In this document: positions 25,022 through 34,632 of the stretch, in pieces
How the letters are laid out: every line of letters begins with the position of its first letter
Numbering within the stretch: position 1 is the first letter of the stretch
Source: Pachyseris speciosa
Lineage: Eukaryota > Cnidaria > Anthozoa > Scleractinia > Pachyseridae
Assembly (NCBI GenBank): GCA_016490735.1
Contig: JAEMWC010000282.1
Coordinates: 113,501 to 177,500 of the forward strand
Length of the DNA stretch: 64,000 nt
Direction of reading: 5' to 3'
The notes under the pieces: model-generated
The model's database searches: none
What the model was told of the DNA's origin: nothing
The model's input: the letters and a program-made list of their open reading frames with translations, nothing else
Translations under genes and position numbers: made by a program

Positions 25022-26282
25022 GTTCGTCCAATGGTACCCCTGGAGTCAACCGGAAACACCTTCTATCAGTATAAAGCCACCATTACAACAGGAGCATGGC
25101 GAAACTCTGGAACATCTGCTAAAGTTTTCATGAAACTTTTTGGCATCGACAATTGCAGCGACATTGTTGAATTAACAGCGAACCAAAATAATGGCATGGA
25201 TGCTTTTAGTCGAGGAAATGTCGACAGCTTTCTGTTTGCCGTTCCTGGACCCCTAGGGACTTTACGTAATTCACGTTGGTCACGATAGCTCTGGAGAAGA
25301 CCCATCCTGGTTTCTTAATGAAATAAACATCACAGATATGCGGGACCAATCTCAGTGGACCTTCCCGTGTTACCGTTGGTTGGCATTAGAGCACGAAGAT
25401 GGCTGTACGTCAATCGAGCTTTTTGCCAGGAAAGGCACTAAACAACACGGATTCAAAAACGAATTTAACAGTGCACGAATGCGGGGTCTTGCGAACGACC
25501 ATTTGTGGTTCTCAGTAGCTACAAAAGAGCCAAAAAATTCTTTTACTCGTGTACAGCGACTAACTTGCTGTTGCTTCTTTTTGTTTTTGGGCATACTCAT
25601 ATCTGCGATGTTCTACAACATTGATGGTATTGATAATACGCCACCTATTCAAGTTGGGCCTTTGAAAATGACAACTCGGGAATTTGTGGTTTCTGTAAAA
25701 ACCGCACTACTTGCCTTCCCATCAAACTTCCTCGTTTTATTCTTATTTTGTAAAAGCCGTCGTTCATCCATAGCCAACTACGGTGGTGAGGGTAGCAAAT
25801 GGTTTAATCTTCCTCACTTCTGCATTTATGTTGCTTGGTTCCTTTGCATTGTGGGTTCTCTGGCTGCTGCACCTCTCGTTGTTTTCTATTCCCTGCAATG
25901 GGGAGCGGAGATTTCAACGCGATGGTTGTCCTCCACAATTGTGACCACGACTGCGGATATCTTTGTTTCTCAACCACTTAAAATTGTTGTCTTCTCGTTT
26001 CTTCTGGCTTTCTATTTCAGTAGAAGAAACCAAAATCAAGACAATTCTTCGATCATAACAGACTCTGAAGAATCGCAAGCACTATTTAAAATCAGCCAAG
26101 AGGAAATCGAGCGTCGGAGGAAATACAGAGTTACTGAGAGAAAAACCAACACATTCATAAGAGACATTGGGTTTTACTGTGTTTTTATTGTTCTTCTTTT
26201 GGTGGTGTGCTATGGTGATAAGACTGAACATAGATATCGCATGGTTAAAGCTACACAGAATGTGTTTACTAAACTTCACGAG
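25022..26282 (+). CDS. Polycystin-1-like exon: PLAT domain and following transmembrane helices (frameshifted)
   Basis: The first part (from 25022) reads as a PLAT/LH2 domain (YQYKATITTGAWRNSGTSAK, then SFLFAVPGPLGTLRN), the cytosolic lipid/protein-binding module after TM1 in polycystin-1 proteins. At about 25272 the frame breaks: the PLAT continues (HVGHDSSGEDPSWFLNEINI, then WLALEHEDG) one frame over, a gain of one base or loss of two. After it come the hydrophobic segments LTCCCFFLFLGILISAMFY, TALLAFPSNFLVLFLFC, FCIYVAWFLCIVGSLAAAPL, KIVVFSFLLAFYF and FYCVFIVLLLVVC, i.e. the TM2-TM6 set. The donor cacgag|gtaaga leaves phase 0. The acceptor (ttttttaag) needs phase 0, but the previous exon leaves phase 2. 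Either the copy is damaged, or the assembly has small indels, or a micro-exon is missed. Confidence 0.9.
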
Positions 26283-26342
26283 GTAAGAGGCCAACACCAC
26301 TTCAGCAACACTGATACTCTAGAGGTCCGAATATAACTCCCG

Positions 26343-26755
26343 GAGGGGTGGGGTACTACCTTATATCGGCTATTTAGGTGTGTGCGGCCCCAAAAGATAT
26401 GTTTTTTCAGTCGTTTTGGTGTGAAATAGTGTAGGGTTTGTGCACTCTGGTCTTCAATTGAGTATGTTTTTTTTAGAAGAGGCTATTTCTTCATCATTAG
26501 GCCATAAGACCATCAAAAGAAGAGTAAAAAAAAAAAGCAGCTCTCAAATTATGTTTAGGCCAACCGTGTACGTGAAATAGGTCTGAGATAGGGTGTTGAA
26601 TTTTTGGTCAGGTCTGAAATAGGGTGGGGAAAATCGCAGATTTTGATCTGAAATAGGGTAAAGGTTTCAGGAAGCGGGCCGCAAACCCCCACCTAATATT
26701 TTTGGGAACAGCACCTGCCCCGCCCCACCTCCACCCCCCCCCCTCACGTCACGGG
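26343..26755. mobile_element. Repeat flanked by a 12-bp direct repeat
   Basis: An identical atataactcccg lies at 26331-26342 and 26756-26767, as a target-site duplication would. The interior contains a phrase repeated three times (aaatagg(t/g) contexts near 26575, 26612 and 26645) and ends in a C-rich tract. No coding capacity. Family not recognised. Confidence 0.45.
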
Positions 26756-26767
26756 ATATAACTCCCG

Positions 26768-27100
26768 TTGCTAGTTACTATGCAGGGGAAATTGATCTGC
26801 TTCCTGACAATCCTTGTTATTGTTACCATACCTGCATAACAATCTAGGAATGCGCGACATACTGGTAGCACTCGAGGCATGGTCCAATCCTATAAAATTG
26901 CAACCCTATAAAAAGGAGCACACAATCTTTTTTTTTTTGTCACATATTATACGTTGATTGTCAGACCACCTGGCCGCATCAACCTGCACAAATAGCTTAC
27001 ATCCACCAGTCTACTGCAAAACTGTTTTCCTTAATGCAAAGCTAATTGCACGCTTTCAAGGCGACATCGTTTGTCATTTGCCATGAAATCTTTCTTTCAG
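26768..27100. other. Remaining intron before exon at 27101
   Basis: No gene seen. The last part supplies the acceptor tttctttcag. Confidence 0.6.
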
Positions 27101-27269
27101 ATTAAAAACAAAACACAGGTGTGGGAGTGGTTTGAGGACGTTTTGATTCCAGCAGCCTTTGCAGGCAAGTGGTACAATGGGCAAGAGGAGAACGCCACCG
27201 AATACATTGGAAATAAAATATCCATTTTAGTTGGCATGCCACGTTTGAGACAACTTCGAGTTGTAAAAG
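27101..27269 (+). CDS. Polycystin-1-like exon: start of the polycystin (TOP) domain
   Basis: This 169-nt exon starts in phase 0 after tttctttcag and reads VWEWFEDVLIPAAFAGKWYN, then an N-linked site and MPRLRQLRVVK. The W.W....L.P pattern followed by PRLRQLRV is the conserved beginning of the extracellular polycystin (TOP) domain in the PKD family. The donor is gtaaaag|gtattg, leaving phase 1. The final exon supplies 'at' to complete the codon (Asp) and then SCIIP, giving the family's VK-x-SC junction. The intron that follows is 20.9 kb and holds the Polinton. Confidence 0.93.
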
Positions 27270-27334
27270 GTATTGTGTGATGTGCTCTTCTACAAATGAT
27301 CTTCCAGCTACCCACAAAATACGATATAGTCACT

Positions 27335-27475
27335 ACATATAAGGTGGGGTTCTGGGTCAACGTCATACAGCCTTGGTTGTCCAAACCAGTCAGACAACTC
27401 GCCGGCCTCGTTGCCTGAGAGGTTTGGACAACCAAAGCTGTATTTCGCTGACCCAGAACGCCCCACCTTATATGT
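27335..27475. repeat. Terminal hairpin palindrome inside the left TIR
   Basis: The outer 141 bp of the TIR are self-complementary. The 5' arm runs acatataaggtgggg, ttctgggtca, tacagc, ttggttgtccaaacc; the 3' arm runs ggtttggacaacc, gctgta, tgacccagaa, ccccaccttatatgt. A GC-rich tip (about 27400) separates them. The matching palindrome is at the other end of the element. Confidence 0.9.
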
Positions 27476-27636
27476 GTGTGTGTTGTTACCAAATTTTAAA
27501 CTCATTTTTAAACGATTTACGGTGAAACAGCTTTTGCCCCACAAAAGTGACGCAGAAAATGTGTCCTATTAAAGAGAAGGGGACGCATGTTAAACGCAGG
27601 AATGGCCACAGCACGAGTGCAGGAAGAAGTCCTGAA
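27335..27636 (+). repeat. Left terminal inverted repeat of the Polinton
   Basis: It aligns along its length to the reverse complement of 47555-47860, from acatataaggtggg to ggaagaagtcctga, with scattered substitutions. Its inner part encodes, as an echo of the right end, the start of the F-box-like protein (MATARVQEEVLN). Confidence 0.92.
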
Positions 27637-28803
27637 TCAGAGTTCAGGGATTTCACCGCCCATCGGTGGGACGAATTTCACATTTCGGTTACCGATTTTA
27701 ATGATTGGCTTCATGTTTGGAGGATGGACACCGACCCTGAAAATATTAGAACAGATATTAATAATTTTGCACAAAGAGCAATGGAAAGAGAAGCCTTTGA
27801 TGTTTTAAAAAGTGAAATTGATAACCTGGGGAGTGTTAAAGCAAGTTTCGGATTTATTTCAGACGTAAAAGACAAAATGAAGAGGGGCAAATGGAAGAAG
27901 AAAAACAGAGACACTACTTTAAAGTAGAACCACATGTATTTACAAAACAAAACTTTGTTGAAGAGTTAAGTGAAAAGTTTGATGAATTTGTTGACCAGAT
28001 CAACGGCGAAATACAAAATTGGTCAGAGCGAGGATCTGAATGGGTTGTTGATAGAATCTCAATTGCTTATGTCAATGTTGCCAGGTATCAACCTTTGAGA
28101 GGAGGCACTTCTATACCTACCCACCAAAAACTGGCAAACAAAAAAGCAATAATCAACGTGCAAAACAGAGATAATGAATTCAAATGAAGAATGATCCTCG
28201 CAGTTATGAACGCAATCTATGCAATTGCGAAAAGAAGCATGAAAAAAATTCAGGACTTCAACGGGGTTTGAACCCGTGACCTCGCGATTACCGGTGCGAT
28301 GCTTTAACCAACTGAGTTATGAAGCCACTGACGTTGGGAGCAGGTCAATTGTGGGTTCATATGATCCCGTGAAAGAAATGAGTATGAATGATATATGAAA
28401 TGAATCATATATGAACTGCGGAAATGAAATCAAATGAAGAATGATCCTCGCAGTTATGAACGCAATTTATGCAATTGCGAAAAGAAGCCTGAAAAAAAAA
28501 TTTCAGGACTTCAACGAGGCTTGAACCCGTGACTTCGCGATTACCGGTGCGATGCTCTAACCAACTGAGCAATTAAGCCACTGACGTTGGGAGCAGGTCA
28601 ATTGTGGGTTCATATGATCCCGTGAAAGAAATGAGTATGAATGATATATGAAATGAATCATATATGAACTGCGGAAATGAAATCAAATGAAGAATGATCC
28701 TCGCAGTTATGAACGCAATTTATGCAATTGCGAAAAGAAGCATGAAAAAAATTCAGGACTTCAACGGGGTTTGAACCCTTGACCTCGCAATTACCGGTGC
28801 GAT

Positions 28804-28844
<41 letters not shown>

Positions 28845-31160
28845 AGGTCAATTGTGGGTTCATATGATCCCGTGAAAGAAATGAGTATGAATGATATATG
28901 AAATGAATCATATATGAACTGCGGAAGTGTATTGGAACCAAAGCTCAAAGAGAAGAAAAAGATGAAATCGACAAACGGATTGAGAAAAACCAAGGAGATT
29001 GTTCTTTCTGTGCAACGTTACTGCTTCGGAAAAATTTCAGAGATGCTGTGAAAGATCGTCGCCAGATTTCAGGCCGCGCATTTTAAAGCTGCATATAAAC
29101 CCAAAAACAAATCCGATACCGGTTGTGTTTCACAACTTGAGGGGCTATGACGCACATCATTTGATGCAGGCAATGTCAAAAACAGATTTGCAAGGTATTT
29201 GAATTGTGTCGCCAAAAACATGGAAAAATACATTTCATTCTTTTTGGGAAACTTGCGTTTTATCGACCGCAATGCATTTCTGCTTTCAATCCTGGACGCG
29301 CTTGTAAAAGCCACGCCAAAAGAGGCGCTAAAATTAACGAAAAAGCTTGTAGAAAGCATGCAAGGAAACACAGACGGCCTCGAGCTCCTCTCCATAAAAG
29401 GCATTTACCCCTACGAGTACATGGACTCATGGGGAAGGTTTGACGAAAAAAAGCCTTCCTGCCAAAGAAAGTTTCTTCAGCAAGCTATCGGAAGAACACA
29501 TATCGGACGAAGACTACACGCATGCGCACAAAGTTTGGGAAACGTTTGAATGTAAAACACTTGACCTTTACCTGAAAACAGACGTCGCGCTTCTGGCAGA
29601 TGTTTTCGAAATCTTCCGAGATCTTTGTCAAAAACAGTGTGGCCTGGATCCTGCACATTATTACACGTCATCCTGCCTCTCGTGGGATGCACTCCTGAAA
29701 AAGACTGGCATCAAGCTGGAGCTGTTGACTGACATCGAGATGCATCTCTTTGTGAAGAGAGGGATGCGGGTTGGAATTTCTATGGTAAGCAAGACGCACG
29801 CCAAGGCAAACAACCCCCTGGTGCCAGGCTATGACTAAAGCAAACCAAACACGTTTATCATGTATCTTGACGCGAACAACCTGTACGGCTGGGCAATCAG
29901 GGAAGCCCCCCCCCCCACCCCCACCCCCCCCCACCCCCCCTCCGTTGGAAATTTCAAGTGGAACAGCTGGGCCCCCACAGAGGAAGATATTCTTGAGGTA
30001 AAAGAAAACGGGAAAAAAGATTTTATTCTTGACGTCGACTTTGAGTACCAGGAGGAACTCCACGAAGAGCACAACAGCTACCCCCTCGCCCAGGAGAAAA
30101 AAGTTATGCTAAAGGAATGGCTGCCCCCTTACCAAAACAAAATGATGGAAGACCTCAACCTCAACCCGCCAGACTGCAAAAAACTTTAGCTGACGCTGCA
30201 GGACAAAAGAAACTAAGTGGTGCACTGGCCGCAACCTGTAGTTCTATCTTAAGCAGGGAATGAAACTAAAAAATGTTCACAGAGTGCTGGAATTCGAACA
30301 AAAAAGCTGGATGGAGCCTTACAACGGAATGAACACCAACTTTCGAAAGAATGTTAAAAGCGCCTTCGAAAACGACTTTTACAAATTGATGAACAACTCT
30401 GTCTTAGAGAAAACCATGGAAAACTTGCGCAACCGAACTGACGTGAAATTGGTGCGCAGCCACGAGATAACAAAACTCAGAAAACTGATCTCATGCCCCT
30501 TGTACTCAAGGCGCGAAATCTTTGCAAACGACCTTGCCGGGATTAGCATGCGCAAAAGGAAGCTGTGCCTCAACAAACCGGTTTACACCAGAATGACAAT
30601 ACTGGAAATTAGTAAACTGCTGATGTATGAATTTTTCTACAACATCTTGAAAAAGCAGTATGGCCAGAAATGCGAACTTCTATATACAGACACCGACAGC
30701 TTTCTGCTCGAAATCAAAACAGATGATGTTTACAAAGACATGGGTGCAGAAGGTTGCCTTGGTCAACATTTCTTTGACACAAGTGACTACCCGAAAGAGC
30801 ATCCCCTGCATTCAGAAACCAACGAAAAGGTTTTGGGGCAAATGAAAGACGAATGCGCTGGAACTCCAATCGCCGAGTGTGTTTGTTTACGGCCAAAGAT
30901 GTATTCAATCATTATGGTGGACCAAAAAAAAAACATCAAAAAAGCCAAAGGTGTAAAAAAGAACGTGGTTAGAAAGCACATCCTGCACGAGCAGTACAAA
31001 GAAACGCTCTTCGGTAAGTAGCAGCTGACACACGGAATGAACATCCTCCGGAGCGAAGGGCACCACATCTTCGGTAAACAAGACTTCGCTATCAGCGTTT
31101 GATTAAAAAGATGGATAGCAACGGATGGGGTCAATACAAATGCCTTCGGGTACAAACCCC
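27547..31160 (+). pseudogene. Polinton protein-primed DNA polymerase B, broken
   Basis: In Polintons this enzyme replicates the element by protein priming. The N-terminal part is at 27547-28187, in two overlapping frames, and ends in a block typical of the region before the exonuclease domain (ARYQPLRGG, then KKAIINVQNRDNEF). A triple SINE interrupts it. It resumes at about 28940 with a degraded cysteine block, then PIPVVFHNLRGYDAHHL, SKLSEEHISDEDY and VALLADVF. Polymerase motif II (YLDANNLYGW) is near 29860, the NS-containing motif III near 30400 (reads [10 protein letters not shown]; the usual aromatic-Gly after NS is lost), and catalytic YTDTDS near 30690. There are in-frame stops at about 29836, 30187 and 31019, at least three frameshifts, and a poly-C tract at 29907-29941. 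It is clearly inactive. Confidence 0.92.
28190..28925 (-). mobile_element. Three tandem copies of a tRNA-derived SINE
   Basis: A unit of about 249 bp starting atgaagaatgatcctcgcag is repeated at about 28185, 28433 and 28682. On the minus strand each has a tRNA-like head with an A box (TAGCTCAGTTGG type) and a B box (GGTTCAAACCC), acceptor strands GGCTTCA/TGAAGTC, and a body ending in a gcaattgc palindrome and Met-rich tail. It splits PolB. Copies are nearly identical. The anticodon arm does not pair well, so these are SINE heads, not tRNA genes. Confidence 0.85.
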
Positions 31161-31189
31161 CGCCATTTGATGCAGAAATGACCGGCATC

Positions 31190-32128
31190 ATGGAGCTGTT
31201 AGATGAGACTTCGGAAGTTAGCTCCGTGTTTGGGGGGACAGCCAACAACTCTTCGCGCTCGAAACTGCGTTTGGGGCCGTCGTGCAAATAGTACAAAACA
31301 GGCATGTCAGGTTTAATGACAGTTTTTCATTCTTGAAGACTTTCAAAGACCAAACAGGATCTGTGGCTCTTTTTCTTTGCCGCCCTCAAACTCGCCAGGC
31401 TGGTTGTTTTTCGCGCGTTCCCACAGGTCTTTGATATGTCGTTGAAGGCTTAGAAAAAAACGGCTTTTTCTTTGATCGCAACTGCTGGCTTCTTCCCGGT
31501 CAAGCTTGTTTCCTCGTTGTTTAAGGCTGCAACAGCTTCTGGAAGCCTTTTCACCCATGCGACAGACCACTGGCCCTCCGGAAGCCGCATTTCTATGGCG
31601 TACTGGTGGCCAAACAGGCGTTCAGCCAGGGTGCGGTTGAAATGCTCGACAATGGACTGGTCGCGGTGAATTTCGGGGTGTCCCGCGCCGGATATACGTT
31701 TTGTGGTTTCCCATCTCTTTCGCGACAGCGCCCATGAATTCGCGACCGGGTCGACCTGCAGCATTTGCGCCCACTTCAGAGGCGAGCGTTTGTAAATTTT
31801 GCGAAACGCATCAGCGACCTCGTCAGAGTTTTTCGCGGTCAAAGGTTTGGTCTCTTTGTAACGGCTGTCAGCGCGTACTTGAAAACTTTACGTCCGCGGG
31901 GGAGTTTGTCGTGTGGCAAAATAAAGAAGGTCCGCCTGGTGCACCTTGTTGGGCGTGAAAACATCGAAATTCCGCCGAGGAATGCGCGGCGGCGCGGGAA
32001 GATAGATCTGCCAAAGCGCCTGCCTCATCAGCCACTTTTTTGCGGCATCTTCAGAGACCTTTGCTGCTTGAGCCAGTTTTTTGTAATAAACCTTTGCTAG
32101 TTTGGTTTCTTTATTACCTCAAAGACAT
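31190..32128 (-). pseudogene. Polinton retroviral-type integrase, broken
   Basis: In Polintons this catalyses insertion. On the minus strand from 32128 the N-terminal part reads YYKKLAQAAKVSEDAAKKWL (zinc-binding/HTH region), then FDVFTPNKVHQADLLYF. The Asp here begins the catalytic core. After two frameshifts, KYALTAVTKRPN and then VADAFRKIYKRSPLKWAQML lead to the last catalytic block HRDQSIVEHFNRTLAERLFG, which carries the Glu of the DDE triad. A C-terminal chromodomain-like tail (MPVLYYLHDGPKRSF, EELLAVPPNTE) follows near 31300, convergent with and partly overlapping the PolB end. Its start is 5 bp from the stop of the neighbouring gene. Inactive. Confidence 0.9.
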
Positions 32129-32132
32129 TTAT

Positions 32133-32820
32133 TTAAAGGAAACGAAAAGCAGCATAGCCCAAATCAAGAGTTCCGGCGCCCAAAAAAACGAGCTTGCCCT
32201 TTTTCTGCTGCTCGCTTGGCTGGTAGAAATCGGAGAACTTTCGCTCTTTCAGCGGAGCCATAACTTGGTAGGGATGTCTCTGGTTATAAAGTTTGAAAGC
32301 GTAGTCGGTGTTGGTGAAGTTCTGCTTGGCCTGAGCTTTGATCTGCGCGTTTGTTTGGGTCCAGTCAAGGAGCTTCGTGTGCTCTTGATTGTATTTCGCG
32401 AATGGCGCCTGACAATCCTCGAGAGCCTTGTCGTGGCGCTTTTTTTCGTTAAGAGTGGCGTCGTCGCCGCCGCCAAGCGCCTTCCCGAGATAATTGCCCC
32501 CGATGAATGTCGCTGCATTCAAGACCGCCCCACCGACCATGATCGCGATTGGTGCCATGTCGTATATGTCAGAGCCTATTTTTAAATCCCGTTCATCAAA
32601 CGTTGGCGGGAAGAATTTTTTGGGTCTCAAAGTAGTCCATTATCAGCGACCCCAAAAAGTCGACGCCAACTCACCGACCATAACTCATTAGGCTGGAGCT
32701 TGGATCAGTTATGAAGTTCTCCTTTATAACCTTTCTTGCGAACCAACCGATAAAGTTGTCAAGGCCGATCCTTGTTGCTGAGCGCAAGCCCATTTTTACA
32801 TACTTGTTGTCAGACGTCAT
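32133..32820 (-). pseudogene. Polinton small accessory/structural protein with one stop and one frameshift
   Basis: The minus strand from 32820 reads MTSDNKYVKMGLRSATRIGL, then a hydrophobic/basic run, an in-frame TGA near 32674, then LGSLIMDYFETQK. After a frameshift at about 32615 a clean frame of 165 codons continues with DERDLKIGSDIYDMAPIAIM, a glycine-rich hydrophobic stretch (VGGAVLNAATFIGGNYLGKA) and an alpha-helical hydrophilic tail. It lies directly upstream of, and co-oriented with, the integrase. The hydrophobic Gly/Ala segment suggests membrane or virion association. Function not known to me. Confidence 0.65.
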
Positions 32821-33124
32821 GGTGAATATATATTTATATATCTGTGTGAATTCGCAAGAACGTACACGCAGACATTTGGAGCCGTTTGACCATAATGAGT
32901 CCAAAACTGGCGTTTTTTTTGCATCGGACGAGTCCGGCAATCACTCCATAGCACTGAGAAGGAGGGTATGACAGAGTGAGAGAGGACGAGAGGAGGAGGA
33001 GAGAAAAAAGCACTAATCACTCTTTTAGTCTTTATAATGGCTAATTTGGAGATAGTTTTTGAACGAGAAAAAATCGCACCAAGAAAATCCGCTTTCGCGC
33101 AGGTACGTTTTGTCAAATCGAGAC

Positions 33125-33125
<1 letters not shown>

Positions 33126-33211
<86 letters not shown>
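33126..33211. repeat. (TA)n(GA)n compound microsatellite
   Basis: About 34 bp of TA followed by about 50 bp of GA, directly upstream of the Penelope-like fragment. Such runs are common insertion neighbours of Penelope-like elements. Confidence 0.95.
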
Positions 33212-33213
<2 letters not shown>

Positions 33214-33241
33214 ATGAATTGAAGTCTTCATCAGCTATAAA

Positions 33242-33990
33242 GTGCTCATAAAGTGCAAACAAACATCATTCGACCAAGCCGCCCCTCCATACCAAAAAGC
33301 ACTCGACGAGAACGGATACCACTATACTCTTCACTATGAACCAACTACGACTGCCAAACAGAAAAAACAGACAACGAAACAACATTCTTTGGTACAACCC
33401 CCCATTCAGCAAAAACTTCAACACCAATATCGGACACAGATTCCTCACCCTAGTAGACAAACACTTTCCCAAAGACCACAAGCTAAGAAAAATCTTCAAC
33501 CGCAATACCGTCAAGATCAGCTACAGTTGCATGAATAACACTAAACAGATTATCGACAATCACAACAAACGCATTTTGAATCCACCCGTTCACACCGATG
33601 AAGCGGAAACAACGCAATAGACAACAGAACATGCAACTGCCGACAAAATAACGCGTGCCCACTTAACGGAAACTGCCTCCATTCATCAGTCATCTACCAA
33701 GCAACCGTCATACGAAAGGACAATAACACTTCTGAAACGTACATCGGACTCACAAAAAACGAATTCAAGACAAGATACAGGAACCACACTGCATCATTCC
33801 GTCACGCAAAACACAGAAACTCCACCGAACTCAGCAAACATATCTGGTCTCTTAAAGACAAGAACATTGACCACTTTATCTCATGGCGTATCATTTCATC
33901 AGGCTCATCCTACAACAGCTCAAGTAAAAGATGCAATCTCTGTCTTAAAGAGAAATTTTAATTAATCTGCCGACCTTATTTGTCATCACT
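33242..33990 (+). pseudogene. Penelope-like element, C-terminal linker and GIY-YIG endonuclease remnant
   Basis: Frame-shifted translation gives [37 protein letters not shown], a cysteine cluster (RTCNCRQNNACPLNGNC), then IYQATV and ETYIGLT, then FKTRYRNHTASFR and CNLCLKEKF. IYQA...YIG with the downstream Arg is the GIY-YIG nuclease signature, and the CCHC-type linker before it is typical of endonuclease-bearing Penelope-like retroelements. No reverse transcriptase domain is present. There are at least two frameshifts and one stop. Confidence 0.8.
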
Positions 33991-34265
33991 TAACAAACAG
34001 GGAAGCCCTCCCCATTGGAAATTTCAAGTGGAACAGCTGGGCCCCCACAGAGGAAGAAATTCTTGAGGTAAAAGAAAACGGGAAAAAAGATTTTATTCTT
34101 GACGTCGACCTTGAGTACCAGGAGGAACTCGACGAATAGCACAACAGCTTCCCCCTCACCCAGGAGAAAAAGGTTACGCAAAAAGAATAGCTGCCCCCTT
34201 ACAAAAACAAAATGATGGAAGACCTCAACCTCAACCCGCCAGACTGCAAAAAACTTTAGCTGTCG
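33991..34265 (+). pseudogene. Second copy of a PolB fragment (duplicate of 29905-30190)
   Basis: It matches the PolB segment at 29940-30190 nearly base for base (FKWNSWAPTEEEILEVKENG in frame), with its own stop codons. It lacks the long poly-C expansion seen in the first copy, so it was copied from a version without it. It is fused at 33990 to the Penelope fragment and at 34265 to a tRNA-satellite piece. Confidence 0.88.
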
Positions 34266-34525
34266 CTGCAGGCTTCCCCTGCCATGTCGCCTAAGAAAGT
34301 TAAATTTCCCGGGATGCCACGTCTGCCATCACGTAAATCACATCTTCGATTGCCGTGTTGGCAGCATGGTTATCCTGATAGTGTAGTGGTAATCACACCA
34401 GATTAGTATACGGGGGGACGCGGGTTCAAATCCCGCTCAGGGCAATTTTTCTTTCAAACACTTACTCAATGAAAATATGATTATTTGGGGTGTACAGGGT
34501 TAGGGTTTCCCTCATATACAGAATA
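34266..34525 (+). repeat. Isolated unit of the tRNA-like satellite inside the Polinton
   Basis: It has the cccgggatgccacgtc block, a tRNA-like core at 34372-34444 (first acceptor base G to A, T-arm pair restored by acgcggg) and the gggttagggtttccc spacer, then stops in AT/CATA microsatellite. It shows that the satellite unit also exists in dispersed form. Confidence 0.9.
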
Positions 34526-34566
34526 TATATATATACACACATACATACATACGTACATACATCCAT

Positions 34567-34628
<62 letters not shown>
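34526..34628. repeat. (CATA)n and (TA)n microsatellite
   Basis: Simple repeats join the tRNA-satellite fragment to the Penelope-like unit. Confidence 0.95.

Positions 34629-34632
<4 letters not shown>

Noticed and set aside
27329..27334. 6-bp target-site duplication of the Polinton
   Set aside because: gtcact-type bases before the left end do not match the gttaaa after the right end, so none can be claimed.
28262..28335. Functional tRNA gene on the minus strand
   Set aside because: The anticodon arm does not pair and the sequence repeats as the head of a tandem SINE.
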